A stretch of DNA of 64,000 nt. Source: Annona cherimola. Lineage: Eukaryota > Streptophyta > Magnoliopsida > Magnoliales > Annonaceae. The translations under genes and the position numbers were made by a program. Under the pieces are notes generated by a model that saw only the letters and a program-made list of their open reading frames with translations, made no database searches and was not told the DNA's origin. Of the stretch, positions 1-12,011 are shown one piece after another (the first letter of the stretch is position 1; each line of letters starts with the position of its first letter). The stretch is from NCBI GenBank assembly GCA_030490835.1, contig CM059972.1, positions 35,381,452 through 35,445,451 of the forward strand. Direction: 5' to 3'.

Positions 1-606
1 GCGTTATATGGTCGACGGTGTCGAACGCCATTGAACTGGGATGAAGTTGGAGAGAAAAGATTAGCCCTAGACTTATCTCAACAAATGACAGACAAGGTGA
101 AGACTATTCGCCAGTGTATACTCACTGCCCAAAGTCAGCAAAAGAGTTACATAGATTGCAAGAGAAGGGATCTGAATATCCAAGTTGGCGAACACGTGTT
201 TATTAAAGTCACGCCATTCAAGGGAGTTACAAGGTTTGGAAAAAGGGGAAAATTGAATCCCAAATATATTGGACCATTTGAAGTTTTGGAAAAGGTTGGA
301 AAACTAGCATATCGGGTAGCCTTACCCCCAGCACTAGCTTTAATTCACAATGTGTTTCATATATCAATGCTTAGAAAATATGTTCCAGACCCAACACATG
401 TATTAGTGGTTGAAAATTTACCGATTCAAGATTATCTAAACTATGAAGAAAGACCAGTGAGGATCTTGGATCACAAAATGCAAAAGCTTCAAAATCAGGA
501 AATCGAGTACGTGAAGGTGCAATGGAACCGATATTCCGAAAATGAAGCCACTTGGGAGTTAAAGGAAGAAGTGGAACAAAAGTACCCCCATCTATGTAAA
601 GAATAG
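1..606 (+). CDS. TK-A chromovirus pol, C-terminal end (integrase tail and chromodomain), partial
   Basis: The frame is open from base 1 with no stop before 606, so this is the last 201 codons of a Ty3 polyprotein whose start lies left of the window. It opens just after the integrase core (ALYGRRCRTP), then has the integrase C-terminal barrel (GPFEVLEKVGKLAYRVALP, followed by HNVFHISMLRKY). It ends in a chromodomain-like tail (RPVRILDHK, then VQWNRYSENEATWELKEE). Integrase binds and joins element cDNA to chromatin in the nucleus, and the tail is thought to guide target choice. This arrangement and the polypurine tract directly downstream are typical of the Tekay/Del chromovirus clade. The related copy at 34506-35106 is broken by stops and frameshifts while this one is clean, so TK-A is younger. 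Confidence 0.93.
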   Translation, partial: ALYGRRCRTPLNWDEVGEKRLALDLSQQMTDKVKTIRQCILTAQSQQKSYIDCKRRDLNIQVGEHVFIKVTPFKGVTRFGKRGKLNPKYIGPFEVLEKVGKLAYRVALPPALALIHNVFHISMLRKYVPDPTHVLVVENLPIQDYLNYEERPVRILDHKMQKLQNQEIEYVKVQWNRYSENEATWELKEEVEQKYPHLCKE

Positions 607-631
607 ATGGTTTCGGGACGAAACTTCTCAT

Positions 632-650
632 AAGGGGGGGGGGGGAGGAT
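632..650 (+). other. Polypurine tract of TK-A
   Basis: A run of twelve or more G residues ending in AGGAT lies directly before the TGTGAAACCC start of the LTR. It is the plus-strand DNA primer site. The preceding GGGACGAAACT motif also occurs before the polypurine tracts of TK-1 and TK-C. The G run is longer here than in those two copies. Confidence 0.9.
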
Positions 651-3344
651 TGTGAAACCCTAACCCATGTAGGAACCATGTGTATGCATTAATTATGTAT
701 ATGATATTATTTGTGAAGTATTGAATTATGAAGGTATTATATGATTTTTGCTAATTATTGTAATTAGGGTTATGGATTAGCAATAATGATGTGATTAAGC
801 ATTTTGAGCTAAAATGAGATAATGGGATTAGAGCATATTGACGTTGATTTAAATGTGCAAATATATCATGAAAAATCATTTTCCATTATTTAATATGAAT
901 TATGGGAATTTATATGATAATTGACAAGTTTAATGGAAAAACATTGAAAGATTCATAACTCAACGCCTGTAAGGCGGATTCAAGTGAAATTTGTAATGAA
1001 AAATAGTAATGTTGGGCTTGGTATTATGGAATAAATGGGTTATGAAAATTCTTGATGAAATTTGAATTATGATTTATTTATCATATTTCAATTTCAACCG
1101 TTAACTTTAAACGGCTATAACAGGAGCTAGGAAACTCAGATTGAGATGAAATTTGAAACGGTTGAATGGAATTGTGAGATGTTTATTTTGAATGGCTTAG
1201 ATTAAGCATAAAATGTTGGGAAAATACCTGCATTGAAAAAGGTGAGCATGGTTGACTAATGCTCCACAAAAGTAGCTTTCCATTAATGCTAGAGTACCAA
1301 GCATAAATGCATGATGGGAATGGAATTTGAGGTGACAATTGCTGGCCATTTCTTGGGAATTTTGTCCAATTATTTGAAATGCATAAATGTGAAAATTATC
1401 CATCCATTGAATGCATGTGATGATGAAGCTACAAAAGCATAGCTAAGGTGGCAACATGGGACGTCCAAGGGGCTGTGTTGCTGCATATTTTTGATTTTTT
1501 AATTTTTAAAATATGCATATATGTTGCTGAGATCAAGTACATGATATGTGCATGCAATAATGAAGATTTATAGCAATAAAAAAAATTGAAAAAGGCAGGT
1601 ACATACAATTGAAATGTGGACAGCTTATGAGGATGGAAAATGTGATTTTATATGTTAAGTTGCTGCAGTTTTTGTTAAATTTATTTATGCCAAATTAATA
1701 TATAAATTAATGGGTAATTAAGTGTACAATTTACCCTTAAATTAGGGTTGAAAAAAATGAAAAAATGGATGGAAAATGGGCAGCAGCTGGACGTGAATGG
1801 ATAGGCAGATTGACGGTCATGCTTGATGCAATTTTGATATTTTGTAAAAAGGTAAAATCCTAATTTTACTGGGCTGAAATTTACCCAGAACATAAGGTAG
1901 ATAGGGGAGCATTTAAATTTGTGGACATTGCCCAAATTGTGGGGCCCACAGCTGGAAAAATTCCAGCTCTTAGAAGCCATGCACGTTACTTGAGAGAGGA
2001 GTCTGGAAAATTGCCTAAGTGCTGAAAACGTCCAAAGCAACAGCAGCAGCTCACGTCCATATTTCCCAGCAAAAAGAGGAAGAAAATCAAGGAGAAAAGG
2101 AGGAGAAATTGAGATGAAAAGCATCTCAAAGAATTAGAGTTTGATTTAGCTCAAAATCAAGTAAGTATGTGTTTGGTTTTAAGTTGTTTAACTTGAGTTT
2201 TTAAACTCAAAACTTAAAAATGGAAGGGATGTTTAAAGGATCTGTAAAATGGTGCTTTAACATGCTTTTTAATGAATATGGAATGGATATTATGTTTTAT
2301 GAATGAATTTACAAGTTTAAGCTAATGAAAGTGAAGTTATGCATGTGTATTTAGTGGAAAATCCAAGTTGGAAAACCCTAAATCTTCAAGACAACTTGCT
2401 GTTTTGGTTTGATAATATGATTAGTGTATGAATCATGTATTCATGCAAAATATATTATGATTTATGCTTAAATGATGAATTTTTGAAATTATGGAATGCA
2501 AAGTGATGATTTTGACCCAATTCCTATGTTTATATGCTAAAAATGCTATGTAAATGGGTTTGTATGTTTTATGCATGTTATGTAGGGTAAAATACCCTAG
2601 GTTTAAAGTATTATGGATGCCCAAAATATTTGGGAAAAAAAACCCTAAAACTGATTTTTTATAAATTTTATGAACGAACGTCAAACCGACGTGAAACGGG
2701 ACTCAAAACGTGTGGGTAACTTGCTGTTTTGAGAAATGATAATGCATGGATGTTATATATATGTTTAATTCCTAAATATGAATTAATAAAAATGGATTTA
2801 ATTTCTGAAATTTCGGAATTTTAAGACTGCATAGGGTTATGTGTCGAAAGACACGTAAAACGGGTGAAAAATAGGTTCCAAACTTGCTGTTTTGGAAACC
2901 TAGGTTGATTAGATTTAAATCCCATAAAAATACATTGTATGCAGTGGTAATTAAGGATAATTAAACCCCTGAAAAATGGTTTAAATTTCTGAGTTAGCAA
3001 ATTTTATGAAATGCATAATGTATATGTGCTAAATGGGCTTATGTGAAGGGATAAAGGTAAATGGGTGATGAATGATTTATGAAAAATGATTTTGTGCAAA
3101 AATGTACGTAAATGAGATGAATTTCATGTTTATATATCTTTTTAAGATTTTATGATATTAATTCCAAAATTGTGGACTTGATTTATGAAGCTAAGGCAAT
3201 GATATGTACGTAGAAGAAACACCCATGTGTGTATTTTGGAAAAATGAATAAATGGAAAAGTGAGCTTAATGAATCTATGTATGATGGTTATTGAATGAAT
3301 ATTGTGAAATTGAAATGAAAACCCTATGTATGGGGTTATACATG
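651..3344 (+). repeat. TK-A 3' LTR, segment 1 of 4
   Basis: Starts TGTGAAACCC right after the polypurine tract. The LTR continues at 5120, 16153 and 32627 and ends GGTGCCACA at 33319, giving about 3.78 kb once insertions are removed, close to the 4.0-4.1 kb of related LTRs here. It holds a GGGGCCCAC site followed by an inverted repeat (AGCTGGAA, 3 nt, TTCCAGCT) at 1950-1968, then a purine-rich stretch and a consensus 5' splice site (CAA|GTAAGT) at 2161. There are no genes. Short open frames on the minus strand here are chance products of AT-rich sequence. Confidence 0.9.
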
Positions 3345-5114
3345 TGTAAGGACCAGATATTTTATTTTATTTTATTTTCATTATAACCCTTCTCTGTTTA
3401 TGAGATAACTTATGAACATGCCACTAGGAGTTTATAATGTTAATGGATGCATAACATATATGAATATAGTATCTAGGAAACATATAGTGCATATATGCAT
3501 GTATTATGATCTTAGCACATTGAGTATAAATTAAAATGTGTATGATTAGTGTGTCATTATTAAGCACTATAACTATTTTTTCCCCTTCGCATAGTAGGTA
3601 CGGGGTTCGACCTGACCGGTCAGGTCGCGGGGGTGAAGGGGGCAGCGCCCCCGGAGAAATTTTTAATTATTAAGTTGTAGGATCAGGGAATTAAATTACT
3701 AATTGCGACTGGACCCGACCCATGCCCCGACCCGACTCAATGGATTCTATTAACATAAGTGGCCCGCGCTCTAGGGCTTCATTCCCATTTCGCGCCCGAC
3801 CACGTTTTCTTCTCCTCCTCTTCTGGTTCTTCGCTTCTCTTCTACTTTCTCTTCCACTCAGTTCGAACCACCCGTGATCTCTTGAGGAAAACTATACCAA
3901 CTACCTTGAAGGTCATAGATCCGAGTCTAGGAAGCTCCAAGGCTCCGAATTTCTGCAGTCCACATCTAGGGTCGCTGTCTTGGGAGGGATCACGGTCAAG
4001 GTAAGTAGATGTCGTCCCTTCTCGATTTAGTGATGAAATTTTATGTTAAACGCGATGTGAGGCTAGAGGGAATGTATAGATTCTAACGACTCCATGGTAT
4101 TAGGCGTAGAGTTCGTAACAGTTAGGGTTCATGGGGAATTTACTTTGAATGCGCGATTTCTATGATGTAAAAGACTTCTTAGCAGTTTTTATATTGTTGG
4201 AATGTGACGTGAATTGATTTCCCCAATTGAGAGTATGAATTGAAGGTTCTTTCATTTCGCACCTATCATGTGTTTGATAAAATGCTTGTGTGACAGATCT
4301 ATGTGTTGAATCTGAATTGTGTTGATGTTGTATGCGTGGTTTGCGACGTGTTTCATTGTCTGTTATGTATGATGTGTTATCTCATATAGTTGGTTGTAAG
4401 GATTGTTCATGGCCCCTGATTGACATGAGGAGAGGGTTGTTCATGGCCCTTGATGAACATGAGTACTTGATTGGTTGTGTTGTTCAATTTGTGTGTATGG
4501 TTATATGCATACGATCTTGGGAGTGGGTATTGGACCCATGTGTATTAGCTTCATCACTATATGAGCATCCATCATTATGCTTATTTCCACTTTGTGCTAA
4601 CCACTATCTACTTACTGGGTCTATTTAGACTGATATCATTTGTTATTGTGCTTTTAGATCGCAGGTCAGAAGGGGAACTTAAGGATGGGACAAGTTGAAG
4701 ATCAAACATGAGAGACCCTAGCACAATATGTTGATTTCAGTTCTTTTAGATTTGTGCTCTTTTTGATAATCATATATGTAGACAATTATTTAGGCGGATT
4801 CGCTTTGACAACTATAATGTATTTGGTATTTCAGATTGGATTATAATCCTTGTTGATGCACATATGCATGACTATTATATCTGTTTGATGTGTAAGGAAA
4901 ATATTTAATGATTTCCTTCTATATGAATGTTCTTATTATATGAAGATGCAAGTATATAAATAGGATTGAATGTTACAGACGGAAATGTTATGAATATCAG
5001 GTATGTATTCCATATTACCCCTTGTATGTTATGGGGAGATGCTGCCGAATTTTTCTTAGATTGTGTAGTACTCATTGACTAGTTCTTGAGTAATTCTTGG
5101 AATGGGGTGTTACA
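3345..5114 (+). mobile_element. S1: solo LTR of a separate, unclassified family
   Basis: A 1770-bp unit that begins TGTAAGGACC and ends GTGTTACA, flanked by the 5-bp duplication acatg (3340-3344 and 5115-5119). No internal region is present, so it is a solo LTR left by LTR-LTR recombination. It contains four TTTTA units (about 3359-3380), a 20-bp perfect palindrome (3608-3627) next to a GGGGGC-AGC-GCCCCC hairpin (3638-3652), a CT-rich leader-like stretch (3770-3860), a 5' splice consensus (CAAG|GTAAGT, 4001) and a 3' splice consensus (TCGCAG|G, 4665). Open frames at 3759-4004 and 4332-4628 resemble no protein I know and probably reflect leader sequence. The superfamily cannot be told without an internal region. 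Confidence 0.88.
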
Positions 5115-5225
5115 ACATGTTATGATATATGGTAGCCGAAGAAATGTGTATAAAATGTGCTAATATGTGCAAAATGAGCTATATATGTTTATGATGACTT
5201 ATGAAGTCAAATAAATGATGTATGT
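5115..5225 (+). repeat. TK-A 3' LTR, segment 2 of 4
   Basis: A short piece of TK-A LTR between S1 and TK-1. Bases 5115-5119 are the right TSD of S1 (acatg) and 5221-5225 the left TSD of TK-1 (tatgt). Nothing else is seen. Confidence 0.85.
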
Positions 5226-8200
5226 TGTGATACCCGGACCCAAGTAAGGCTTACATATATGCATTTGGCATATATAAATGGATCATGTATGGTTTAGTGG
5301 AATTATAAATGATTTTCCTAAGCAATATTGATGATTTATTGCAATTAGGGCAAATGATGATGAATGATCAATATAAGCCGATATAGGTCAATGTGATTAA
5401 AGAGGCTTAATGAGGATTAGAAAATGAAAATATATTGAGGATAATTACCTCATATATTAAGATTTAATTTATGGAGATTATGTTGGTAATTATGGAGTTA
5501 AGGTAGCAAATGCATAACTTGACGCTGGGAAGGCGGATTAAGATGAAAATTGACAGGTAAGCACATAATTTTGTGCTTAATCATATTTAAAGGTTGTATT
5601 ATGGAAATTATGATGAAATTATGGTGAAAATCGATCATCATCATCAAAATTCAAGGATGACTTCAAATAGTCATAACTTGAACTAGAAAAGTCGGATTGA
5701 GACAAAATTTGAAACGAACGGTTAAAATTATGAGATATATACAATGAGAGGTTTGGAATTAAGCTAATGATAATAAAATTAAGTGATTAATGAAATAATT
5801 AAGGAGCTAATGAGCTAGCTCAAGTGAGACAATGTAGGTGGCCCACACATGGACGATCAAGGGGCTATTGCATGGGATTTGTGAATTTTAAAAAAATGAA
5901 AAATGAGTATTTTAATGACCTACGCAGATAGGGTGAATAGTTCATGAGATTTGGGTTGATTTTTGTGCCAAGAAAATGCCAAAAAGTCCATGATAGGTGG
6001 ACCCCACCAAGTGGACAGCATTATGGAGCAAGAGAGAGGTCGCGGTAGAGGCAGCTTTTTGGATTTTTTATTAATTTTTTTAACAGCTAAATTGACCCCT
6101 AATTAAGCTATTTACCTAGGGTAATTAAATACCCATTAATTAAAGTGGATATTAAGTAGAAAAATCGGTCCAAAGATGCTGCAAGTGGACCCCACCCAAG
6201 TGGACAGCTACATGAAGGAACGGAGGTGCACGTTCAAAGGCTGCATTATGTAATTTTTTATGATTTTTTTTAATAAGTAAAATGGTCCCCTAAATAGGCT
6301 ACTGCCTAGGTTAGTTAATTAGATATAAATTAAAGTAAAAATTTGTTGGAATAAAAGGAAAAGACTGCTGCAAAGGGACGTTGCATTATATGGACAGATT
6401 TTGTCCATTAATGATGTGGATTTTAATGTATTTATAAAAAATAATTTGCTAATTTAAATGGCCCATATTTTGCCATGTCAGCAAAGGAGGATAAGCATGC
6501 TTTAATTATCTGCTAAGTGATGTGGAAAATGGGTCGCACAAAGCTAGAAAATCCAGCTTATGCCCAAGTATACGTTCGTATGTATGAAGGGTTGAGGAGA
6601 GAGAAAACTGCTAAGGGGAAAAACCCCCAAGCAAGGCAAGCACGTTCCATTTTCTTTCCAGAAGCATGAGGAGCAAGAAAGGGAGGAAAATAGGAGAAAA
6701 AGAGAAGGAAAAATGGAGAATAAGAATGAGATTCAAGCTAGGAAAAGTGGAGTCCAAGTTTGATCCAATACATGTAAGTGTACCCTTGATTATGGGTTGA
6801 AAATCATAATTGAAATTTTCTTAAATCCTATGTGATGTTGCTGTTATGATGTTTAATCATGATTATATGATGATTGATGATTAGATGAATTATATAATTT
6901 GATTTATAAATTTTAATTTGGGGATTAATCAACCCATATCATCTAATCTACACTTAAGTGTAGTAAATCTGAACTAGGAAAGAAAAATATGTAAGAAATT
7001 GTAAATGCATGAATGTTATCATGAAAATTTGTGGGTATACTCATGATATTACGATTAAGGAACGAACTAATTTTTAGCTCAAAAGGATAATCATGTTGGA
7101 AATTAAAAATCCGAGAAAATCAACCTGAACAGGGTTCAACGGGTATCAGGATCAGCGGCCCCAAATGATTTTTAATAATTTGTATACAAGGTATTTTGGG
7201 CTGAAAAATTTACATGATCTATAATACATATTTAGGATGACAGAAAAAACATAAAAATTAGGTTTTGAAGGGTATAAATATACTTAATAATTAACGTGAT
7301 TTGGACTGTCTTAAAATGGATGCTGCTGTCCAGCAGGGTAAAAATACGAAAGTAGATATAAATGCTTGATGATTTGTGCTGGAAATATTTATTTTGAGAA
7401 TTAATTTATTATTAAGGCATGGTAGAAATTTCAGATCAAAATTACTTGATTTGATATTAATTCAAGATTTTGAGAATTCAATGTGCCTGAATTCAGCATT
7501 ATGGACAGCTTAAGGAATAAATCAAGATAAATGCTAAATTCCAAAATTTTTGGATGAAATTTAAATTAAAATGGGATATAAATAAGTATCATAAGTAATT
7601 ATGATGATTTAACCTATTAAAGGTGAGGTTTAGAAAGGATGGAATTTAGGTTTACGTATAAGACCCGATTTTCATGTTTTGATGTTGAAAATGTTAAATG
7701 GGTTATGTGAAGGGGTAAAGCGTAAAAATCCATGAAAATATGATGGAAAATATGGATTAGGTTACTTTTTTGATAAATAATGATAATCTCAAATTTTGAG
7801 ATTATTATATGATGTCTATGTTATTAATTAAGTGCTTAAAATGAGCACCGATGAGTAATAAATGGAAAATATGTTAAAAATGATAAATGGAAGTAATGAA
7901 CTTCCAAATAATGATTTAATTAGTGAGTATTATATTTATGTAAGTTTACCCTACATAAGGGTATTAAAATGAATGAATTGATGATTTTATATGTATAGAC
8001 TATGTGCTAAGTATGAGTACCCGACTTGAAGGACAAGTGGGTCAAGCCAAGTCCAAATGAATTTATGTAGGTTGAAAAATCTAAGGGATTTATATATTTA
8101 AAGTTGATGTGAATAAATGAAATATTATTTTCATTTATCTATGCAAAGGCAAGGAAAAGAGTGGAAGAAAAGGATTATGGCGATCTCAGGTAAGCAAGCG

Positions 8201-9358
8201 AACTTTTCAAATTACTGATTTTTCCTTATATGATGAAATGATGATACGTCGATGTTTTTATGAATGTTTTACAAGTGGGCAAGCACAAGTTTTGAAAAAT
8301 GATGGCTTTATTGAAAAGCCTTAAAGTTTGCTTCATGGGAAGCAAGCAACACTGTTTAAGATAAATAATTTATCTCAAACGTTGCCAATGTTGGGAATGC
8401 TTTATGTTAATGGATTTGAGAAATTTCTTATGAGTAAGCAAGTTATCAATGAATATAATTTTAAAGAATTTTATTTTTTATGTCGATGTTTTTAAGACAT
8501 GATAATGTCCTTCTCTAAAAAGGTGTTATGAGGAAAAATATTTTGGACGTAAAATCTCCACTAATGAAAGATGATGTTTTGTAAATGTCTTTGAACATTA
8601 TAAATGTTCATATAAGATTAAAGGAAATTAATTAAAGAGGGTAAAACGTATAAGTTTTGCCTTAACAAGCCCACACGTGGCTTGTAAATGATTTTAAGAA
8701 TGATGTCTTATGATAATGTTTAAGGACATGGAATTGACCTTATGAATAAAGATTTCATGATAATGTTTCAAGACATATGCATGTCCTCAAGTAAAAACGT
8801 GTTCAAGATGTTTAAGAAAAATGTTTTAAAGGAAGCCTTGCCCTACAGACAAAATGCTTGCATACTGAGTTGTCACTCATGTTTTTTTTTCCCAAACCTT
8901 AGACAGGTACCGGGAAACTCAAGGAGATACGAATTTAAGCAATGAAGTAAGGCACGAGATGATAGCCAGGTAGACAATAAGGAATGGGAAAGCATGGATA
9001 TGCTAACCTATGTTAATGTGTATGTGAACTTAATTAGAATTTTAAGATCTATATGATTTAATGATTGAATGTATGAATGTATGGATGTAAAATGTGATGA
9101 TTTAGTCAAGGAGACTTTTACTGTAGAAAAGCATGATGAGATGTTATAAATGAGATATGTAATTTTATAACAAGTGTATCGACGCTTGTATGATGAATGA
9201 TATAGAATGTAAAGATGTGAATGATGATAAACGAAAAAAAAATTGGACAAGTTCAGATTTAGAACTCGCCGCATGATCAGAGCAACAATCCTGATTTACA
9301 TTTACCAATCAATAAGGTCTTGAGGTAAGGAAGTGACGTCTCGGTTTGGGGCGCCACA
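5226..9358 (+). repeat. TK-1 5' LTR
   Basis: A 4133-bp direct repeat of 12012-16147. Possible transcript signals in order: a purine-rich stretch ending in a 5' splice consensus (CAT|GTAAGT, 6774); a 47-nt candidate micro-exon (8143-8189) ending CAG|GTAAGC, whose acceptor reads TAT instead of TAG in this copy; and a pyrimidine tract with CTTAG|AC at 8902/8903. The end holds an inverted repeat (TGATCAGAG, CAACAAT, CCTGATT; 9274-9296) shared with every related LTR in the window. No protein gene. The 8742-8945 open frame is not supported by any recognisable product. Confidence 0.93.
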
Positions 9359-9545
9359 GAAGTTGGTATTAGAACATGGATTGGTAAACAGGCGTGGGAA
9401 GGAGAAAATAAAGGTTGATAAAAGGATAGGTTTGATGCCACAGAAGTTGTATCAGAATATGGATTGTTAAATAGGCGTGGAAAGAAAAGATTTGATATCA
9501 CAAAGATGATATTTTAGCAAGGATTGATATATAGATATAGAAGAA
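9353..9545 (+). repeat. TK-1 primer-binding site (9364-9375) inside a degenerate triple repeat
   Basis: Six bases after the LTR, TGGTATTAGAAC matches the plant initiator-tRNA-Met primer-binding site (TGGTATCAGAGC) at 10 of 12 positions. The LTR end plus primer site is then repeated in decayed form: GCCACAGAAGTTGTATCAGA at 9437-9456 and a weaker copy near 9496-9523. Each is followed by a similar 'tggattg..aa..aggcgtgg' type tail. Starts are 84 and 59 bp apart. Confidence 0.75.
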
Positions 9546-10404
9546 AAATGGAAAATGATGAAAGAAATAGATTGAAGATTATAAGACATATACAATATGT
9601 TTTGTCTTATAATGTGTGTCATTATGACACAATGATGTGGTTATTTAAGAAAATGTAGCTGGTTCCTATATTTCATAGTGTAGATGGTATATGAAGGAAA
9701 AATAATATGAGGACAATGAGATAAAAAGGAGATAGGAGAATCTAAGAAAAGACAAAGGATAGAAGGGATCAAGAATAGATGATGGGTTGAACAATGGAAC
9801 CCTACATAGAGATCCCCCTTACCTAAGGTAAACTATACCTCACATAAGATAGCACATGACTGTGCTATATGATACATATGTCTAAGGTATAGAACCATGG
9901 TGACATATGGAAGGCACCAAGGTCCCAACTTTCCAAGTGATTTTTGGTCTAGAGTTTTGTTCATATAAAATAACAGATTATGCAGATATTATCTGTATGT
10001 GTGGGGAAAAACAACCTTACACTATGAAAGGCAAAGATAAAAATGAGAAAGGCAGGAAAAAGAAAGGAATTTCCTTTTGATTTTTTTATGAACGTATTAT
10101 ATTTGATGTTATGAAAATACAGGTGCATTTGATTTCATTCAAATGCTAAGCTATATGAAAAAGGAAAGGTCATTGATCTTTCTAGAACATATAATTGACT
10201 ATGTATGATATGCATGATTCTATGATCAGAGATGATCATATTAACTATGTATGATATGAATGATTTTATGATAAGATACAATTATACTAATATGATTTTA
10301 TCTGTTGCTTTTTATAACATGCCTATCACCTTAGTTCTTGGACAAGGGAAAGGCAGTTGTAGGTATGAGTCAACAGAGAAAAAGAGAAGCCAATAGCAAG
10401 TTTG

Positions 10405-10845
10405 AATGACCAGGACAAGTGAGTCCATGAACTCGTCAACTACGGCCTACTATGAACCCTAAGTCAAAGGATTAGAGGTGTTACTGCTATAAGAATACCT
10501 CACAGGTAGGAATGAGTGGAGGAAAAGATAACCACAGTTGTAGAAGGAGTTGTGCAGTAGGCCACTCGAGATTGAGCGGCCTAGACAGTAAAAATAGTAC
10601 AAGGCCCTTGGGGAAAATGCCCAACAGGACCAATTAAAAGTAGGTAGAAATAACGGACCAGAACAGGTAATAATTTTTACTAGTACCCAAACTTTTAAGA
10701 GTTGATAATAGAAAGATAGAAATGAATGAAAAGGTTAATAAAGCTTTTCCAAGCTCAGTATCCACCTAAGTTCTCAGGCGAATCAGACTTTATTTAGGCT
10801 GAGCAGTGGATGACTGAAATTAAGAACATGTTCAAGGTTTGAACA
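10405..10845 (+). pseudogene. TK-1 gag remnant
   Basis: One frame begins with ATG (MTRTSESMNSS) and, in the same frame near 10747-10840, reads FQAQYPPKFSGES followed after a stop by AEQWMTEIKNMF. The PPKFSG...AEQW pattern is the start of the chromovirus gag domain that forms the particle core. Stop codons interrupt it (for example after the Glu-Pro near 10460, and between the FSGES and AEQW parts), and the CCHC zinc knuckle and everything beyond are missing. It cannot make a working Gag. Confidence 0.7.
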
Positions 10846-11996
10846 TGTAATCTTATGTAATGTCCAAAGCATTAATTGACAATACTTATAAGTAATAGGA
10901 AAACCCTAATGGCTATTATGGCATAATCAAAGAAGGTAATCTGGGGGAATTGATAAGAAATATCTTCCAATAGGACACCAGGATATAACACATGTTTGTA
11001 ATGAACATGTACAATTAGGGCAAGAATAACTTGCCGCTAAAGATTAAGGAACTTGGTGTAGGGAAAGAAAGGAGTAGGAAAAGTCAACTCAACCCATAGC
11101 TATAGTTGATAGAAAATTTCTGCAAATTTCTGCAGAAAAATGTAATAAAAGATGTCTAGTTAGCATGTATGGAAACAAAAGAAGATTATAAATATGATAC
11201 CGCAAAAGTTGGTATATCACAGCAAGGAATGATAGATAAATGAAGAAAAATGACGGCAAGAATGATTGCCGAAAATTCTTTTCAATTCCGATGTGATTGA
11301 AAGATAGGTACGAGAGAGATAATTTCTCTACGATATTCATAAGAAATGAGATTAGAAAAAAAAATGATAAGGACCCTTACTGGTTTATGGAAACTAGAAA
11401 GGGAGATAAGAAAGAAAATATTTTAGACTGGTTTAATAACTGGTACTCCTATTAGGTAGTCTACGCTGGTATAACCTAGTTGAAGACAATATGAGATGGG
11501 AAAGAAGGAATGGATAGCTTAGCAAAAGTGTCTTTCGCTAAGACATGTATGAAACTTTATGTGAGAGCAACTTTTGCTCTATGCTATAGACTGAATGTAT
11601 TAAGCTATATGAATGTTATATAAAAATGATTGATATGGATTTCTATGTTGTATGAATAAATGGGTAGCCTAGATATTACCCTATGATAAGATGAGAAATT
11701 TTATAATTTCTCTATGTATAAGAATAATAGTATGCCTACCATATGAATAAGAGATGGATGGCATAAAGAAAAGAACAATTTCAATGAGAAACCCATATGG
11801 GAATAGGAAACAGGAGACAATAGAAATAAATGATAGGTCTATTGGACCAGGGCTAAAAATGCCACTAAGACAGAGTAGCGCAGTGGAAGCGTAGTGAGCC
11901 ATTGAAGTATTGGAGAAAGATGATAAGATTTGCTATTTTATATGAGTTATACCCCGATATTTGAAATGTAATAGGTTTCAGGACGAAACCTGTTAT

Positions 11997-12011
11997 AAGG
12001 GGGGGGAGGAT
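11997..12011 (+). other. TK-1 polypurine tract
   Basis: AAGG followed by six more G residues and AGGAT directly precedes the 3' LTR start at 12012. It is the plus-strand primer site, with the same form as in TK-A and TK-C. Confidence 0.88.

Larger units (their letters stand above)
9546..12011 (+). other. TK-1 internal region, mostly non-coding
   Basis: Apart from the gag remnant I see no recognisable coding sequence. The stretch is AG-rich, with many short open frames that match nothing I know. The last bases before the polypurine tract (GGACGAAACC, then TTATAAGG) match the tail of chromovirus pol transcripts at 606-650 and 35106-35147. This suggests pol was lost by deletion between gag and this tail, or replaced by unrelated sequence. 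Confidence 0.6.

Noticed and set aside
1681..2124. 147-codon minus-strand open frame in the TK-A LTR
   Set aside because: Low-complexity translation of AT-rich LTR sequence, no start context or domain, opposite to the element.
3359..3380. TTTTA repeat as a possible insertion scar or poly(A) tail of a LINE/SINE
   Set aside because: It is a short microsatellite inside the start of solo LTR S1. No non-LTR element was seen next to it.
3759..4004. 81-codon open frame that might be a host gene exon (it ends at a splice donor consensus)
   Set aside because: It lies wholly inside solo LTR S1, bounded by TG...CA and a TSD. It is more likely the LTR transcript leader.
8742..8945. 67-codon open frame in TK-1 5' LTR
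   Set aside because: Not kept open in the equivalent place of the 3' LTR or S2, and no recognisable domain.
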